A stretch of 64,000 nt of DNA from Pararhodobacter sp. (GTDB lineage Bacteria > Pseudomonadota > Alphaproteobacteria > Rhodobacterales > Rhodobacteraceae): NCBI RefSeq assembly GCF_034676545.1, contig NZ_JAUCBZ010000015.1, positions 2,821,001 through 2,885,000 on the forward strand, in the 5' to 3' direction. This document shows, one piece after another, positions 1 through 9,077 of the stretch. Each line of letters opens with the position of its first letter. The first letter of the stretch is position 1. The translations under genes and the position numbers were made by a program. The notes beneath the pieces are model-generated. The model was not told the origin of the DNA. It worked only from the letters and a program-made list of their open reading frames with translations, and made no database searches.

Positions 1-1817
1 GTGTGATCCACGGCACGGCACTGGGCGGCGGGTTCGAGGTGGCGCTGGGGTGTCATTACCGCGTGGCGCTCAAGGGCGCGCGGGTTGGTCTGCCCGAGGT
101 CAATCTGGGGCTGATCCCCGGCGCGGGCGGCACCCAGCGCCTGCCGCGCCTGATCGGCATGATCCCGGCCTGCGAGATCTTCACCTCGGCGCGTCAGGTT
201 GGGGCCGACGAATGCCTGAAACTGGGCATCGTCGAGGCCGTCGTCGAGGGCACACCGCTGGAGGCCGGGTTGGCGTTTGCCCGCAAGATCCTGGCCGAGG
301 ATTTGCCGGTGCGGCGCATCAGCGCCATGACCGTGGCTCCCTATGATCCGGCGGATCTGGCGGCGCTCAGGACCAATGTGGCGGCGCGCAATACGGGTCA
401 TGTGTGCCATCTGCGCGCCATTGACGTGGCGGTTGCGGGGGCGGATCTGCCGTTTTTCGAGGGCATAAAGCAAGAGCGTCAGGGGTTTTGGGACCTGATG
501 CAAACCCCGCAGCGCGCGGCGATGATCCATGCGTTCTTCTCGGAACGCGCGGTGGCCAGCCTGCCGGAACTCAAAGGCGTGGTGCCGCGCGCGCTGGGGC
601 ATATCGGGGTGATCGGTGGTGGCACGATGGGCGGCGGGATCGCGGTGTCCTGCCTGTTGTCGGGGCTGCGTGTCACCTTGATCGAGCGCAACGCGGAGGC
701 CGCGCAAAAGGCCCGCGACGGCATTGCCGGAATGCTGGCCGACAGCGTGAAACGCGGCAAGCTGACGCCCGAAAAGCGCGATGCCTTGCTGGCGGATGCC
801 TTGGTGACAACCGATGACTACGCCGCCCTGTCCGACGCCGATCTGGTGATCGAGGCGGTGTTTGAATTGATGGACGTCAAGAAAGACGTGTTCACCAAGC
901 TGGACGCGATCTGCAAACCCGGCGCTGTGCTGGCGTCCAACACCAGCTATCTGGACATCGACCAGATCGCGGCGATGACCAAGCGCCCGCAGGATGTGCT
1001 GGGGCTGCATTTCTTCTCGCCGGCGCATGTGATGAAGCTGTTGGAGATCGTCGAGGCCGCCAAGACCGCGCCCGAGGTTCTGGCCACCGGCTTTGCGCTG
1101 GCCAAGGCGCTCAAGAAGATCCCGGTGCGCGCCGGGGTCTGCGACGGGTTCATCGGCAACCGGATCCTGAAGGCCTATCGCACGGCCTGTGATCACATGG
1201 TGCTCGAGGGGGCCTCGCCGTTCCAGATGGACGAGGTGCTGGAGGCGTTCGGCTTTGCCATGGGCCCCTTCAAGGTGACCGATCTGGCGGGCATCGACAT
1301 CGGCTATCTGACGCGCCAACGTCTTGCCCCGACCCGCGATCCGCGCGAACGCTTTGGCGATTGGGGCGATGTCTTGTATGCCAAGGGGCGGTTGGGGCGC
1401 AAAACCGGGCATGGGCATTACATCTATGATGCGCAATCACCCAAGGGCCGCCCGGACCCCGAGTTGCTGGAGATCATCGCCGAGGAGCGCGCCCGCAAGG
1501 GCATCACCCCGCGCGCGTTCAGCGCCGAGGAAATCGTGGAACGCTACATGGCGGCGATGATCAACGAGGCGGCTCGCGTGGTTGGCGAAGGCATCGCGCG
1601 GCGGCCGCTGGATGTCGATGTGACCAAGCTTTACGGCTACGGCTTCCCGCGATTCCGGGGCGGGCCAATGCATTACGCCGATCACATCGGGCTGGAGCGC
1701 GTGCTGGCGACGATCACCGAACAGGCCAAAACCGACGATTTCTTTTGGCAACCCGCCCCGCTTTTGCAACAACTGGTGGCCGAGGGCCGCAAATTCGCCG
1801 ATTTGAACCAAGGATAA
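1..1817 (+). CDS. Fused enoyl-CoA hydratase / 3-hydroxyacyl-CoA dehydrogenase (PimF/FadJ-like), 5' partial
   Basis: Bifunctional beta-oxidation enzyme that hydrates enoyl-CoA and then oxidises the 3-hydroxyacyl-CoA with NAD. The gene enters from the left edge: reading frame 3 opens inside a crotonase domain (oxyanion-hole segment GTALGGGFEVALGC), so roughly the first 100 residues are missing and the GTG at base 3 is not the start. A Rossmann NAD site (VIGGGTMGGGIA) begins near visible residue 202, followed by the hydroxyacyl-CoA dehydrogenase active-site stretch (LGLHFFSPAHVMKLLEIV) and the C-terminal dehydrogenase repeats. It lies 3 bases before a thiolase and heads an operon arranged like pimFABCDE of Rhodopseudomonas, which degrades pimeloyl-CoA. 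The fatty-acid or dicarboxylate substrate cannot be read from sequence. Confidence 0.9.
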   Translation, partial: VIHGTALGGGFEVALGCHYRVALKGARVGLPEVNLGLIPGAGGTQRLPRLIGMIPACEIFTSARQVGADECLKLGIVEAVVEGTPLEAGLAFARKILAEDLPVRRISAMTVAPYDPADLAALRTNVAARNTGHVCHLRAIDVAVAGADLPFFEGIKQERQGFWDLMQTPQRAAMIHAFFSERAVASLPELKGVVPRALGHIGVIGGGTMGGGIAVSCLLSGLRVTLIERNAEAAQKARDGIAGMLADSVKRGKLTPEKRDALLADALVTTDDYAALSDADLVIEAVFELMDVKKDVFTKLDAICKPGAVLASNTSYLDIDQIAAMTKRPQDVLGLHFFSPAHVMKLLEIVEAAKTAPEVLATGFALAKALKKIPVRAGVCDGFIGNRILKAYRTACDHMVLEGASPFQMDEVLEAFGFAMGPFKVTDLAGIDIGYLTRQRLAPTRDPRERFGDWGDVLYAKGRLGRKTGHGHYIYDAQSPKGRPDPELLEIIAEERARKGITPRAFSAEEIVERYMAAMINEAARVVGEGIARRPLDVDVTKLYGYGFPRFRGGPMHYADHIGLERVLATITEQAKTDDFFWQPAPLLQQLVAEGRKFADLNQG

Positions 1818-1820
1818 ACC

Positions 1821-2996
1821 ATGAAAGACGCCGTCATTGTCTCGACCGCCCGCACGCCAATCGGCAAAGCCTTTCGCGGGGCGTTCAACCAGACGCACGG
1901 GGTGACGCTGGGCGCGCATGCCGTCAGGCACGCCGTGGAGCGCGCGGGTATCGACCCGGGCCTGATCGAAGACGCGGTGATGGGCTGCGCGATCCCGGAA
2001 AACGTGACCGGCGGCAACGCGGCGCGGCTCATCGCCATTCGCGCCGGGCTGCCGGTGACGGTAGCGGGGACCACGGTAAACCGGTTTTGCGCCTCGGGGC
2101 TGCAAGCCATCGCGCAGGGCGCGCATATGATCCAGATGGAGGGCGCGCGGGCGATTCTGGCGGGGGGTGTCGAAAGCATCAGCCTCAACCAACCCGCGCC
2201 GCGCAACGCGCCCGAGGCCTGGCTTTTGGCCAACAAACCCGAGATCTATCTGCCGATGATCGACACCGCCGATATCGTCGCCGCGCGCTATGGCGTCAGC
2301 CGCGAGGCGCAAGACGAATACTCGCTACGCTCTCAGGCGCGGATCGCCGCCGCGCAGCAGGCCGGGCTCTTTGCCGATGAAATCGTGGCGATGGACGTGG
2401 AAATGGGCGTCAAGGACAAGGCCACCGGCGACGTCGGCACCAAGACACTGACCCTCGCCCAGGACGAATGCAACCGCCCCGGCACCACGCTGGAAGGGCT
2501 GCAATCCTTGGAACCCGTGCGCGGGCCGGGGCAGTTCGTGACGGCGGGCAATGCCTCGCAATTGTCGGATGGCGCGGCGGCGCTGGTGCTGATGTCGGGC
2601 GAAGAAGCAGCGCGGGCCGGGCTGGAGCCTCTGGGCGCATTCCGGGGCTATGCCGTGGCCGGTTGCGAGCCAGACGAGATGGGCATCGGCCCGGTGTTCG
2701 CCATCCCGCGCCTGCTGGAGCGTCACGGTCTGAAGATCGACGACATCGACCTGTGGGAACTCAACGAGGCCTTTGCCTCGCAATGCCTCTATTGCCGCGA
2801 CGCGTTGGGGATCGACCCCGAGAAATACAACGTCAACGGCGGCTCGATCGCCATCGGCCACCCGTTCGGCATGTCGGGCGCACGCATGGCCGGGCATATC
2901 CTGCTGGAAGGTCGCCGCCGCAACGCCAAATGGGGCGTTGTGACCATGTGTATCGGCGGGGGCGCTGGCGCCGCCGGCTTGTTTGAAATCTTCTGA
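1821..2996 (+). CDS. Acetyl-CoA C-acyltransferase (thiolase, PimB-like)
   Basis: Thiolase of 391 residues that cleaves 3-ketoacyl-CoA with CoA to release acetyl-CoA. The nucleophilic cysteine is Cys90 in NRFCASGLQ. The catalytic His lies in GGSIAIGHPFGMSGARM and the second cysteine in CIGGGAGAAG near the C-terminus, all at normal family positions and length. The ATG follows AAGGATAAACC, 3 bases after the fused hydratase/dehydrogenase, and the acyl-CoA dehydrogenase follows 12 bases downstream. This makes it the thiolytic step of the pim-like operon. A biosynthetic thiolase (PhaA type) is less likely because it is embedded in a degradative operon. Confidence 0.92.
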   Translation: MKDAVIVSTARTPIGKAFRGAFNQTHGVTLGAHAVRHAVERAGIDPGLIEDAVMGCAIPENVTGGNAARLIAIRAGLPVTVAGTTVNRFCASGLQAIAQGAHMIQMEGARAILAGGVESISLNQPAPRNAPEAWLLANKPEIYLPMIDTADIVAARYGVSREAQDEYSLRSQARIAAAQQAGLFADEIVAMDVEMGVKDKATGDVGTKTLTLAQDECNRPGTTLEGLQSLEPVRGPGQFVTAGNASQLSDGAAALVLMSGEEAARAGLEPLGAFRGYAVAGCEPDEMGIGPVFAIPRLLERHGLKIDDIDLWELNEAFASQCLYCRDALGIDPEKYNVNGGSIAIGHPFGMSGARMAGHILLEGRRRNAKWGVVTMCIGGGAGAAGLFEIF

Positions 2997-3008
2997 AAGG
3001 GGCCTGAC

Positions 3009-4199
3009 ATGGACCTGACCTACACTGCCGAAGACCGCGCGTTCCGCGACGACGTTCGCGCTTTCCTGAAAGCCAAGCTGCCTGCCGAAATCGCGGAAAA
3101 AGTGGCCTCGGGCGAGGAATTGACCAAGGCCGACATGGACCTGTGGCACACCCGCCTCAATGAACAGGGTTACCTGGGCGGCGCCTGGCCGAAGAAATTT
3201 GGCGGGGCGCAATGGTCGGCCGTGCAAAAGCACATCTTCGAGGAAGAATGCGCCTTTGCCCACGCGCCGCGCATCGTGCCATTCGGCGTCAGCATGCTGG
3301 CCCCGGTGCTGCAGGCGTTCGGCTCAAAAGAGCAGCAGGACTATTACCTGCCGCGCATTCTTTCGGGCGAAGATTGGTGGTGTCAGGGCTATTCCGAACC
3401 GGGCGCGGGCTCGGATCTGGCCTCGCTCAAGACCCGCGCGGTGCGCGACGGCGACCACTACATCGTCAATGGTCAGAAAACCTGGACGACGCTGGGCCAG
3501 CACGCCAACAAGATCTTCTGCCTGGTGCGCACCTCGACCGAGGGCAAGCCGCAGCAGGGGATCTCGTTCCTGCTGATCGACATGGACACCCCGGGCATCG
3601 AAGTGCGACCGATCACCCTGATCGACGGTGTTCAGGAAGTGAACGAAGTGTGGTTCACCGATGTGCGCGTGCCGGTGGAAAATCTGGTCGGCGAAGAGAA
3701 CAAGGGCTGGACCTATGCCAAATATCTGCTGACCCATGAACGCACCGGCATTGCGGGCGTGGGCTATGCCAATGCGGCGCTGGCTGCACTCAAGGAGATC
3801 GCGCGCACCGAATTGAACCACGGTCGCCCGCTGATCGAGGACCCGCAGTTTGCCGCCCGTCTGGCGCGGATCGAGATTGACCTGATGGCGATGGCGACCA
3901 CCAACCTGCGGGTGGTGGCGGGCGCAGATTCCGGGGCGGCGCCGGGCGCGGAATCGTCGATGCTCAAGGTCAAGGGCTCGATCCTGCGCCAGCAGATCAA
4001 CGATCTGGCGCGGCGCGCCGTTGGTCCTAGGGCGGTGCCCTTCGTGCCTGCGGGCCTTGACAGCAACCTCTATCATCCGGGCCCCGAGCACGCCGCCAAA
4101 GCAGCCAACACCTATTTGAACAACCGCAAGATCTCGATTTACGGCGGCTCGAACGAAGTGCAGCGCGGCATCATCACCAAAGCCATTCTGGGTCTGTAA
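3009..4199 (+). CDS. Acyl-CoA dehydrogenase, large subunit type (PimC-like)
   Basis: FAD-dependent acyl-CoA dehydrogenase of 396 residues, whose sequence style matches the large subunit of pimeloyl-CoA dehydrogenase. The FAD/substrate segment is visible as CQGYSEPGAGSDLASLKT and NGQKTWTTLGQHA. The C-terminal motif reads IYGGSNEVQRGII, so the Tyr-Glu-Gly-x-x-Glu glutamate that serves as catalytic base in medium/short-chain enzymes is replaced by Gly, as is common in heteromeric enzymes. It is followed 25 bases later by a second, shorter dehydrogenase, and together they look like an alpha2beta2 pair. The start ATG has GAAAGGGGCCTGAC upstream. Confidence 0.88.
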   Translation: MDLTYTAEDRAFRDDVRAFLKAKLPAEIAEKVASGEELTKADMDLWHTRLNEQGYLGGAWPKKFGGAQWSAVQKHIFEEECAFAHAPRIVPFGVSMLAPVLQAFGSKEQQDYYLPRILSGEDWWCQGYSEPGAGSDLASLKTRAVRDGDHYIVNGQKTWTTLGQHANKIFCLVRTSTEGKPQQGISFLLIDMDTPGIEVRPITLIDGVQEVNEVWFTDVRVPVENLVGEENKGWTYAKYLLTHERTGIAGVGYANAALAALKEIARTELNHGRPLIEDPQFAARLARIEIDLMAMATTNLRVVAGADSGAAPGAESSMLKVKGSILRQQINDLARRAVGPRAVPFVPAGLDSNLYHPGPEHAAKAANTYLNNRKISIYGGSNEVQRGIITKAILGL

Positions 4200-4224
4200 T
4201 TCGCGGCTCCGAGGAGGAAAACAC

Positions 4225-5241
4225 ATGGATTTCAATCATACCGAAGAGCGTCGGATGCTGGCCGACAGTCTGCGCCGCACGCTGGAGCGCGGGGCAAGCT
4301 GGGCGGATTTGGCCGAGCTGGGCGTGTTGGGCGCGCTGTTCACCGAGGCCGAGGGCGGGTTCGGCGGGGCCGGGTTCGACCTGGCCGTGGTTTATGAGGA
4401 ACTGGGCCGCGCGGGCTGCACCCTGCCGGTGCTCGAGGCCGGTCTGGCGGGCGGTCTGCTGGCCGATTGCGGCAAGTCGGATCTGGTGGAACAGGTGATC
4501 GCGGGCAGCCTGCGCGTGACGCTGGCCCATACAGAACCGGGTCTGCGCTATGATCTGGGGCCGATCACCACGACGGTGAACAACGGCACGGTTTCGGGCC
4601 GCAAATCGGTGGTTCTCGCCGCCGACGACGCCGATCTTCTGGTGGTCTCGGCGCTGCAGGACGGCGCGCTGGCCCTGTTCGGCGTCGATCCCAAAGCCAA
4701 GGGCGTGACGCTGTACACCACCCCGGCCCTGAACGGCGGTACGGTCAGCGAGGTGACGCTCGACGCGGCCCCAGCCACGCCGCTGGGCGGCAACATGGCG
4801 ATGATCGAAGCCCGCATCGCCGCCGCAACCCTGGCCGTCTGCGCCGATACCCTGGGTGCAATGGACACCGCCGTGGCCATGACCCTCGATTACCTGCGCA
4901 CCCGCACACAGTTCGGCGTGCCGATCGGCAAATTTCAGGCCCTGCAACACCGCATGGCCGATGTCGCCATCGAGGTCGAGATGGCACGCTCGGCGGTGAT
5001 CAACCTCGCCGGCCACCTCGGTGCCGACCCGGCGGAACGCGACCGTCAGACCTCGGCGGCCAAGAACCTGCTGGGCCGCACGGCACGACTGGTGGCCGAA
5101 GAAGCGATCCAGATGCACGGCGGCATCGCCATGACCGAGGAATACGCCCTCGCCCCCTACGCGCGCCGCCTCATCGCCGCCGACCACCGCTACGGCGACG
5201 AAGACTGGCACCTCGAGCGTTTCATCCGGCTCTCGGCATGA
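4225..5241 (+). CDS. Acyl-CoA dehydrogenase, small subunit type (PimD-like)
   Basis: Acyl-CoA dehydrogenase-fold protein of 338 residues, about 50 shorter than the homotetrameric enzymes. It has the C-terminal segment MHGGIAMTEEYALAPYARR but no YEGxxE motif, the usual pattern for the smaller partner of a heteromeric enzyme. AGGAGGAAAACAC precedes the ATG, a very strong ribosome site. The stop overlaps the thioesterase start by 4 bases (ATGA), indicating translational coupling. Its role is inferred as partner of the dehydrogenase encoded just upstream. Whether either subunit works alone is unknown. Confidence 0.87.
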   Translation: MDFNHTEERRMLADSLRRTLERGASWADLAELGVLGALFTEAEGGFGGAGFDLAVVYEELGRAGCTLPVLEAGLAGGLLADCGKSDLVEQVIAGSLRVTLAHTEPGLRYDLGPITTTVNNGTVSGRKSVVLAADDADLLVVSALQDGALALFGVDPKAKGVTLYTTPALNGGTVSEVTLDAAPATPLGGNMAMIEARIAAATLAVCADTLGAMDTAVAMTLDYLRTRTQFGVPIGKFQALQHRMADVAIEVEMARSAVINLAGHLGADPAERDRQTSAAKNLLGRTARLVAEEAIQMHGGIAMTEEYALAPYARRLIAADHRYGDEDWHLERFIRLSA

Positions 5242-5648
5242 GCGTCGCCGCCGATGCGTCAGGCACCGCGCGCCTGCTGAATTGGCGGATCGACACCGAG
5301 CGACCGGATGGGCGGATCGCGGTCAGCATGGAAGTCCATCACGACCACACCAACCGGCACGGCAACATGCACGGTGGCCTGATCGCCACCGTGCTTGACA
5401 CCGCGATGGGGGCAACCGCCAGCTACCTCAAAGGCGACGGCGGACGCGTTCCCTTCTCGACCATCTCGATGACGGTGAATTTCATCGCCCCCATGCCCCT
5501 TGGCACCATCACCGCGACCGGCCGCATCATGGGCGGCGGCTATAAGACCGTCTTTGTCGAAGGCGAAGCGCACGACCAGAACGGAACCCTTATTGCCCAA
5601 TCCACCGGCACCTTCAAACGCGCACCGATGGAAAAGCCCCAGACCTGA
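5238..5648 (+). CDS. PaaI-family hotdog thioesterase
   Basis: Hotdog-fold acyl-CoA thioesterase of 136 residues. The family signature HGNMHGGLIATVLDTAMGAT carries the conserved HGG-x-x-x-x-x-D active-site pattern, and SISMTVNFIAPM is the usual central strand. It probably hydrolyses acyl-CoAs that accumulate in the pathway and frees CoA. The gene overlaps the preceding dehydrogenase by 4 bases and is the last gene of the pim-like operon. The acyl-CoA ligase on the other strand ends 108 bases further on. Confidence 0.85.
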   Translation: MSVAADASGTARLLNWRIDTERPDGRIAVSMEVHHDHTNRHGNMHGGLIATVLDTAMGATASYLKGDGGRVPFSTISMTVNFIAPMPLGTITATGRIMGGGYKTVFVEGEAHDQNGTLIAQSTGTFKRAPMEKPQT

Positions 5649-5756
5649 ACCGCTCGGGGGCTTTCGGCTTCATCTTGCTCTAAATACTCAGCCTTTTTTT
5701 CAAACGCCGCATCCTTGGGCGCGCTGCCAACAGGTTTCGCCCCGGCGCGCGCCTGC

Positions 5757-7229
5757 CTACGGCATGAACTCGGCAATCAACGCAGGTTTGCGGATTTTTC
5801 CCGCCGAGGTCAGCGGCATGGCGGGCACGATGATCACATGCTGCGGCCGTTTATAGGCCGCGATCCGATCCTTCAAAAACTCCGCGATTGTCGCCGCCTC
5901 TGTCTTGCCGTCGGTGGTGACAAAGGCCAGCACCTCCTCGTTGCCCGGCACGATGCGCCCGACGACGGCGGCTTGCACCACGCCGGGGCAGGCCATCAGC
6001 GCGGCCTCGACCTCGGGTGGATAGACGTTGAACCCTGAGCGGATGATCAGCTCCTTGCTGCGGCCGACCAGATGTGCAGCACCGTCCGGCTCGATGCGCC
6101 CCAGATCGCCGGTGCGCAGAAACCCGTCGTCGGTAAAGGCCTCGGCGGTGGCTTGCGGATTCTTGTAATAGCCCAGCATCACCCCCGGCCCGCGAAATTG
6201 CAATTCACCGACCCCATCCTCGCCGGGCGCGGCAACCCGCAACTCGCACCCCGGATAAGGATAGCCGATCGAGCCATCCGAACGCGGCGGGCCAAACACC
6301 GTCGAGGTCACCCCGGGCCCGGCCTCGGTCAGGCCATAGCCGTTGTTGAACTTGATGTTGAACCGCGCCTCGATCCGGGTTTTCAGGGCCGGGTCCATCG
6401 GCGAACCCCCTGCCCCCATCATCCGCAAACGCGGCGCGTTCAATGCAACCTCTCCGGCGTCAAGCTTGCGCATGATCTGCTCGAACATCTGCGGGACACC
6501 GGACGTCACAGTGCCGCCCTCGGCCAGTGCGTTCATCAGGCCCTCGACCGTGAACCGCGCCAACAGGCGCACCGTCGCACCGCCCGACAGCCCCGCCAGC
6601 AAGGCCGTCGACAGCGCCATGATATGCGTGCACGGGATCGCCAGCACCAGCACGTCGCCCGGTGCAAAACCGCGTTGACGGGCGGTGGTCAGCGCGTTGA
6701 ACAGCAGGCTGGAATGCGACAGCATGACGCCCTTGGGTGCGCCGGTGCTGCCCGAGGTGTAAACCAGTGCCGCGACCTGCTGTTCGGGCGTCTCATGGAC
6801 CGGTTCCGTCACCGCGTTCGGATCAACGAGAACCGTGAGCGGCGCGCCCAGAACCTCCGGACCCTGTGACGCGCCCAACCGCTGGGCGTGCGCGCCTGCG
6901 TCGGCGGAGACGGCGGTGGTGAAAACCGTAACGCGTGGGGTGGCATTGGCGCGAATGGCGTCCAGTTCCGGCGCGGTGATCCGGGCATTGGCGGGCACGC
7001 ACCACGCGCGCAATTTCATCGCCGCCAGAAACATCACCGCCAGCAAGGCGCAATTCTCGGCCACGACAACGATCCGGTCGCCGGGTTGAACGCCAAGCCG
7101 TTGCAGCGCGTGCGCACCCTCGTCGATCGCCGCGTTCAAGGCGCCATAGGTCAGCGCTGTGTCATCATAATCAATCAGCGCGATTGACCCGGTTGGTTTG
7201 TCCTGTGTCAGATCGTCAAGCCAGCGCAT
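5757..7229 (-). CDS. Acyl-CoA synthetase (class I AMP-forming ligase)
   Basis: Adenylate-forming acyl-CoA ligase of 490 residues that activates a carboxylic acid with ATP and CoA. Motifs in order are the ATP loop VYTSGSTGAPKGVMLSH, NGYGLTEAGPG, the hinge TGDLGRIEPDG and the C-terminal lysine in SAGKIRKPAL. The ATG at 7229 is chosen because the sequence AAAGAGGGTTCTT sits just upstream and the protein then starts at the normal place. The open frame extends 141 bases further up without family similarity. It converges on the pim-like operon and could supply its substrate, as PimA does in Rhodopseudomonas. Its exact substrate is not evident. Confidence 0.85.
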   Translation of the reverse strand: MRWLDDLTQDKPTGSIALIDYDDTALTYGALNAAIDEGAHALQRLGVQPGDRIVVVAENCALLAVMFLAAMKLRAWCVPANARITAPELDAIRANATPRVTVFTTAVSADAGAHAQRLGASQGPEVLGAPLTVLVDPNAVTEPVHETPEQQVAALVYTSGSTGAPKGVMLSHSSLLFNALTTARQRGFAPGDVLVLAIPCTHIMALSTALLAGLSGGATVRLLARFTVEGLMNALAEGGTVTSGVPQMFEQIMRKLDAGEVALNAPRLRMMGAGGSPMDPALKTRIEARFNIKFNNGYGLTEAGPGVTSTVFGPPRSDGSIGYPYPGCELRVAAPGEDGVGELQFRGPGVMLGYYKNPQATAEAFTDDGFLRTGDLGRIEPDGAAHLVGRSKELIIRSGFNVYPPEVEAALMACPGVVQAAVVGRIVPGNEEVLAFVTTDGKTEAATIAEFLKDRIAAYKRPQHVIIVPAMPLTSAGKIRKPALIAEFMP

Positions 7230-7514
7230 AAGAACCCTCTTTGTTTCCCGAAGTGTTAAGCTGGAGTCGCCGCTGTCGTCAATTAATTTGAAACACTGTT
7301 CCACCGTCCAGAACATTGCGACCCGGGCCCACGGCGCCACGGCTTGAGGTCTGCGCCACAGGGACAACACGCACCGTTGTGTTCACTATCAAGGTCACGT
7401 CTTTCCTCAATAGCGGTCGATCCGCCTGAATTGCCGTTGCACGCGGGAAACCTCGGCTTGCAGTTGTCACGCCGCTGACGCATCTTGGCCGGAACACCAT
7501 TGAGGGGCACTCGG

Positions 7515-8774
7515 ATGAAAGTTGTCGTTATGGGCGCGGGCGTGATCGGCGTCACAACCGCTTATTATCTCGCCAAACAGGGCGCGCAGGTGGTTGTCAT
7601 CGACCGCCAGACCGGGCCGGGGCTGGAAACCAGCTATGCCAATGCCGGGCAGTTGAGCTATGGCATGAGTTCTCCCTGGGCCGCGCCGGGTATCCCGATG
7701 AAAGCGGTCAAATGGATGTTCATGAAACGCCGCCCGTTGTTCATCTGGCCGCTGATCAGCCCGACCATGTGGAAATGGTGTGTGCAGATGGTCGCGAACT
7801 GCAACGAGTCCAGCTATCGCATCAACAAGGGTCGCATGGTGCGGGTTTCAAGCTATTCGCGCGATGTGATGCCCGATTTGATCGCCGAAACGGGGATCGA
7901 GTTTGACGGGCGCGCGCAAGGCACCTTGCAGCTTTTCCGTACCGAGAAACAGGTCAAGGCCTCGAAAGCCGATCAGGACGTTCTGGCGGAATACAATTCC
8001 CCGTACGAAGTGCTGGACCGCGACGCCTGCATCAGTGTTGAACCGGCGCTGGCCGAGGTGCGCCACAAATTTGTCGGCGGGTTGCGGATGACGGCGGATC
8101 GCACCGGCGATTGCCGCATGTTCACCATCGCGCTGACCGAGAAATGCGCCGAGATGGGCGTGGAATTTCATTACGGCCAGTCGATCAAACGCATCGCGGT
8201 CGAGAATGGCCAGATTGCAGGCGTGGACACCGAAATCGCCGGGCGCATCACGGGCGATGCCTATGTCTGTGCAATGGGCAGTTTCGCGGTGAATGTGTTG
8301 AACCCGATTGGCATCAAGCTGCCGGTCTACCCGGTCAAGGGGTACTCGGTCACGCTGCCGGTCACCGACGACGCCTTTGCCCCGCAATCGACGATCATGG
8401 ACGAGACCCACAAAGTCGCCATCACCCGCCTGGGCGACCGGATCCGGGTGGCCGGACAGGCCGAGATTGCCGGATATTCCGACCGCCTCGGACCCCATGC
8501 CACCGATACGGTGAAGCATGTGATCGGCGATCTGTTTCCCAAGGGCGGCGATATTTCCAAGGCCGAGGGCTGGACCGGGTTGCGCCCGATGACCCCTGAT
8601 GGAACCCCGGTTTTGGGGCCGACGCGCTACAAGAACCTGTTCGTCAACACCGGGCACGGGACGCTTGGGTGGACAATGGCCTGCGGCTCTGGTCGCGCGG
8701 TGGCCGATGTGGTGTTGGGCAAAACGCCCGAGATCTCGTTCGACGGGCTCACGGCGGCGCGTTACGAGCGCTGA
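7515..8774 (+). CDS. dadA: D-amino acid dehydrogenase small subunit (DadA)
   Basis: Membrane-associated flavoprotein that deaminates D-amino acids such as D-alanine into the respiratory chain. In the 419-residue form the FAD motif GAGVIGVTTAYYLAKQG starts at residue 7, followed by the DadA hallmark TSYANAGQLSYGMSSPWAAP. The C-terminal FAD closure is GWTGLRPMTPDGTPVLGP. The ATG at 7515 has GAGGGGCACTCGG upstream and is preferred over a TTG 30 bases earlier. No alanine racemase gene is adjacent, unlike classical dadAX operons. The gene appears monocistronic. Confidence 0.9.
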   Translation: MKVVVMGAGVIGVTTAYYLAKQGAQVVVIDRQTGPGLETSYANAGQLSYGMSSPWAAPGIPMKAVKWMFMKRRPLFIWPLISPTMWKWCVQMVANCNESSYRINKGRMVRVSSYSRDVMPDLIAETGIEFDGRAQGTLQLFRTEKQVKASKADQDVLAEYNSPYEVLDRDACISVEPALAEVRHKFVGGLRMTADRTGDCRMFTIALTEKCAEMGVEFHYGQSIKRIAVENGQIAGVDTEIAGRITGDAYVCAMGSFAVNVLNPIGIKLPVYPVKGYSVTLPVTDDAFAPQSTIMDETHKVAITRLGDRIRVAGQAEIAGYSDRLGPHATDTVKHVIGDLFPKGGDISKAEGWTGLRPMTPDGTPVLGPTRYKNLFVNTGHGTLGWTMACGSGRAVADVVLGKTPEISFDGLTAARYER

Positions 8775-9077
8775 GTCAAGACGGGCAAAGCCGGGCCTGC
8801 CCGGCGGCCCGCGACTGGCACGCACACGCCATCCAGACTTTGACCGACGGCAGCGCCAAGCAGCGGCGCGGCCCTGACGGTGCTTGGGCCCTCCGGTCTT
8901 GGCATCGCCTTTGGTGCGCGGGTGCCGCCAGCCGTATCGCGCACGGCTTTCAAGGCAACAAAGCTGGCTCCCTTTTGCAAATCATCGGCGTGGACCAAGA
9001 CAGCATCCCGATTGGGCGGCAGGATTTTTCTTGCTTTACTTAGGACTCCTATGTATTAACACCATAAGGAGGCACCC
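8775..9077. other. 303-base intergenic region between dadA and the MarR gene
   Basis: No credible gene is seen here. Fifteen bases after the dadA stop there is a GC-rich hairpin (GCCGGG-CCTG-CCCGGC, 8790-8805) without a T tract, so at most a weak terminator. The right end carries the palindrome described separately at 9041-9051 and a strong ribosome site (AAGGAGG) for the MarR gene. Confidence 0.5.
9041..9051. promoter_or_regulatory. Palindrome upstream of marR-type gene, candidate autoregulatory operator
   Basis: TAGGA-C-TCCTA is a perfect 11-base palindrome. It extends to 15 bases (CTTAGGA-C-TCCTATG) with one mismatched pair. It lies 27 bases upstream of the start codon, where a repressor would block a promoter or early transcription. 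Assignment to the adjacent MarR protein is inference. Confidence 0.45.

Noticed and set aside
5718..5753. GC-rich inverted repeat (GGCGCGC...GCGCGCC) between the thioesterase and acyl-CoA ligase genes
   Set aside because: A 22-base loop and no T tract on either strand in the right place; not a credible terminator.
8790..8805. Hairpin after dadA as an intrinsic terminator
   Set aside because: Short 6-base stem with no T run; kept only as a note in the intergenic entry.
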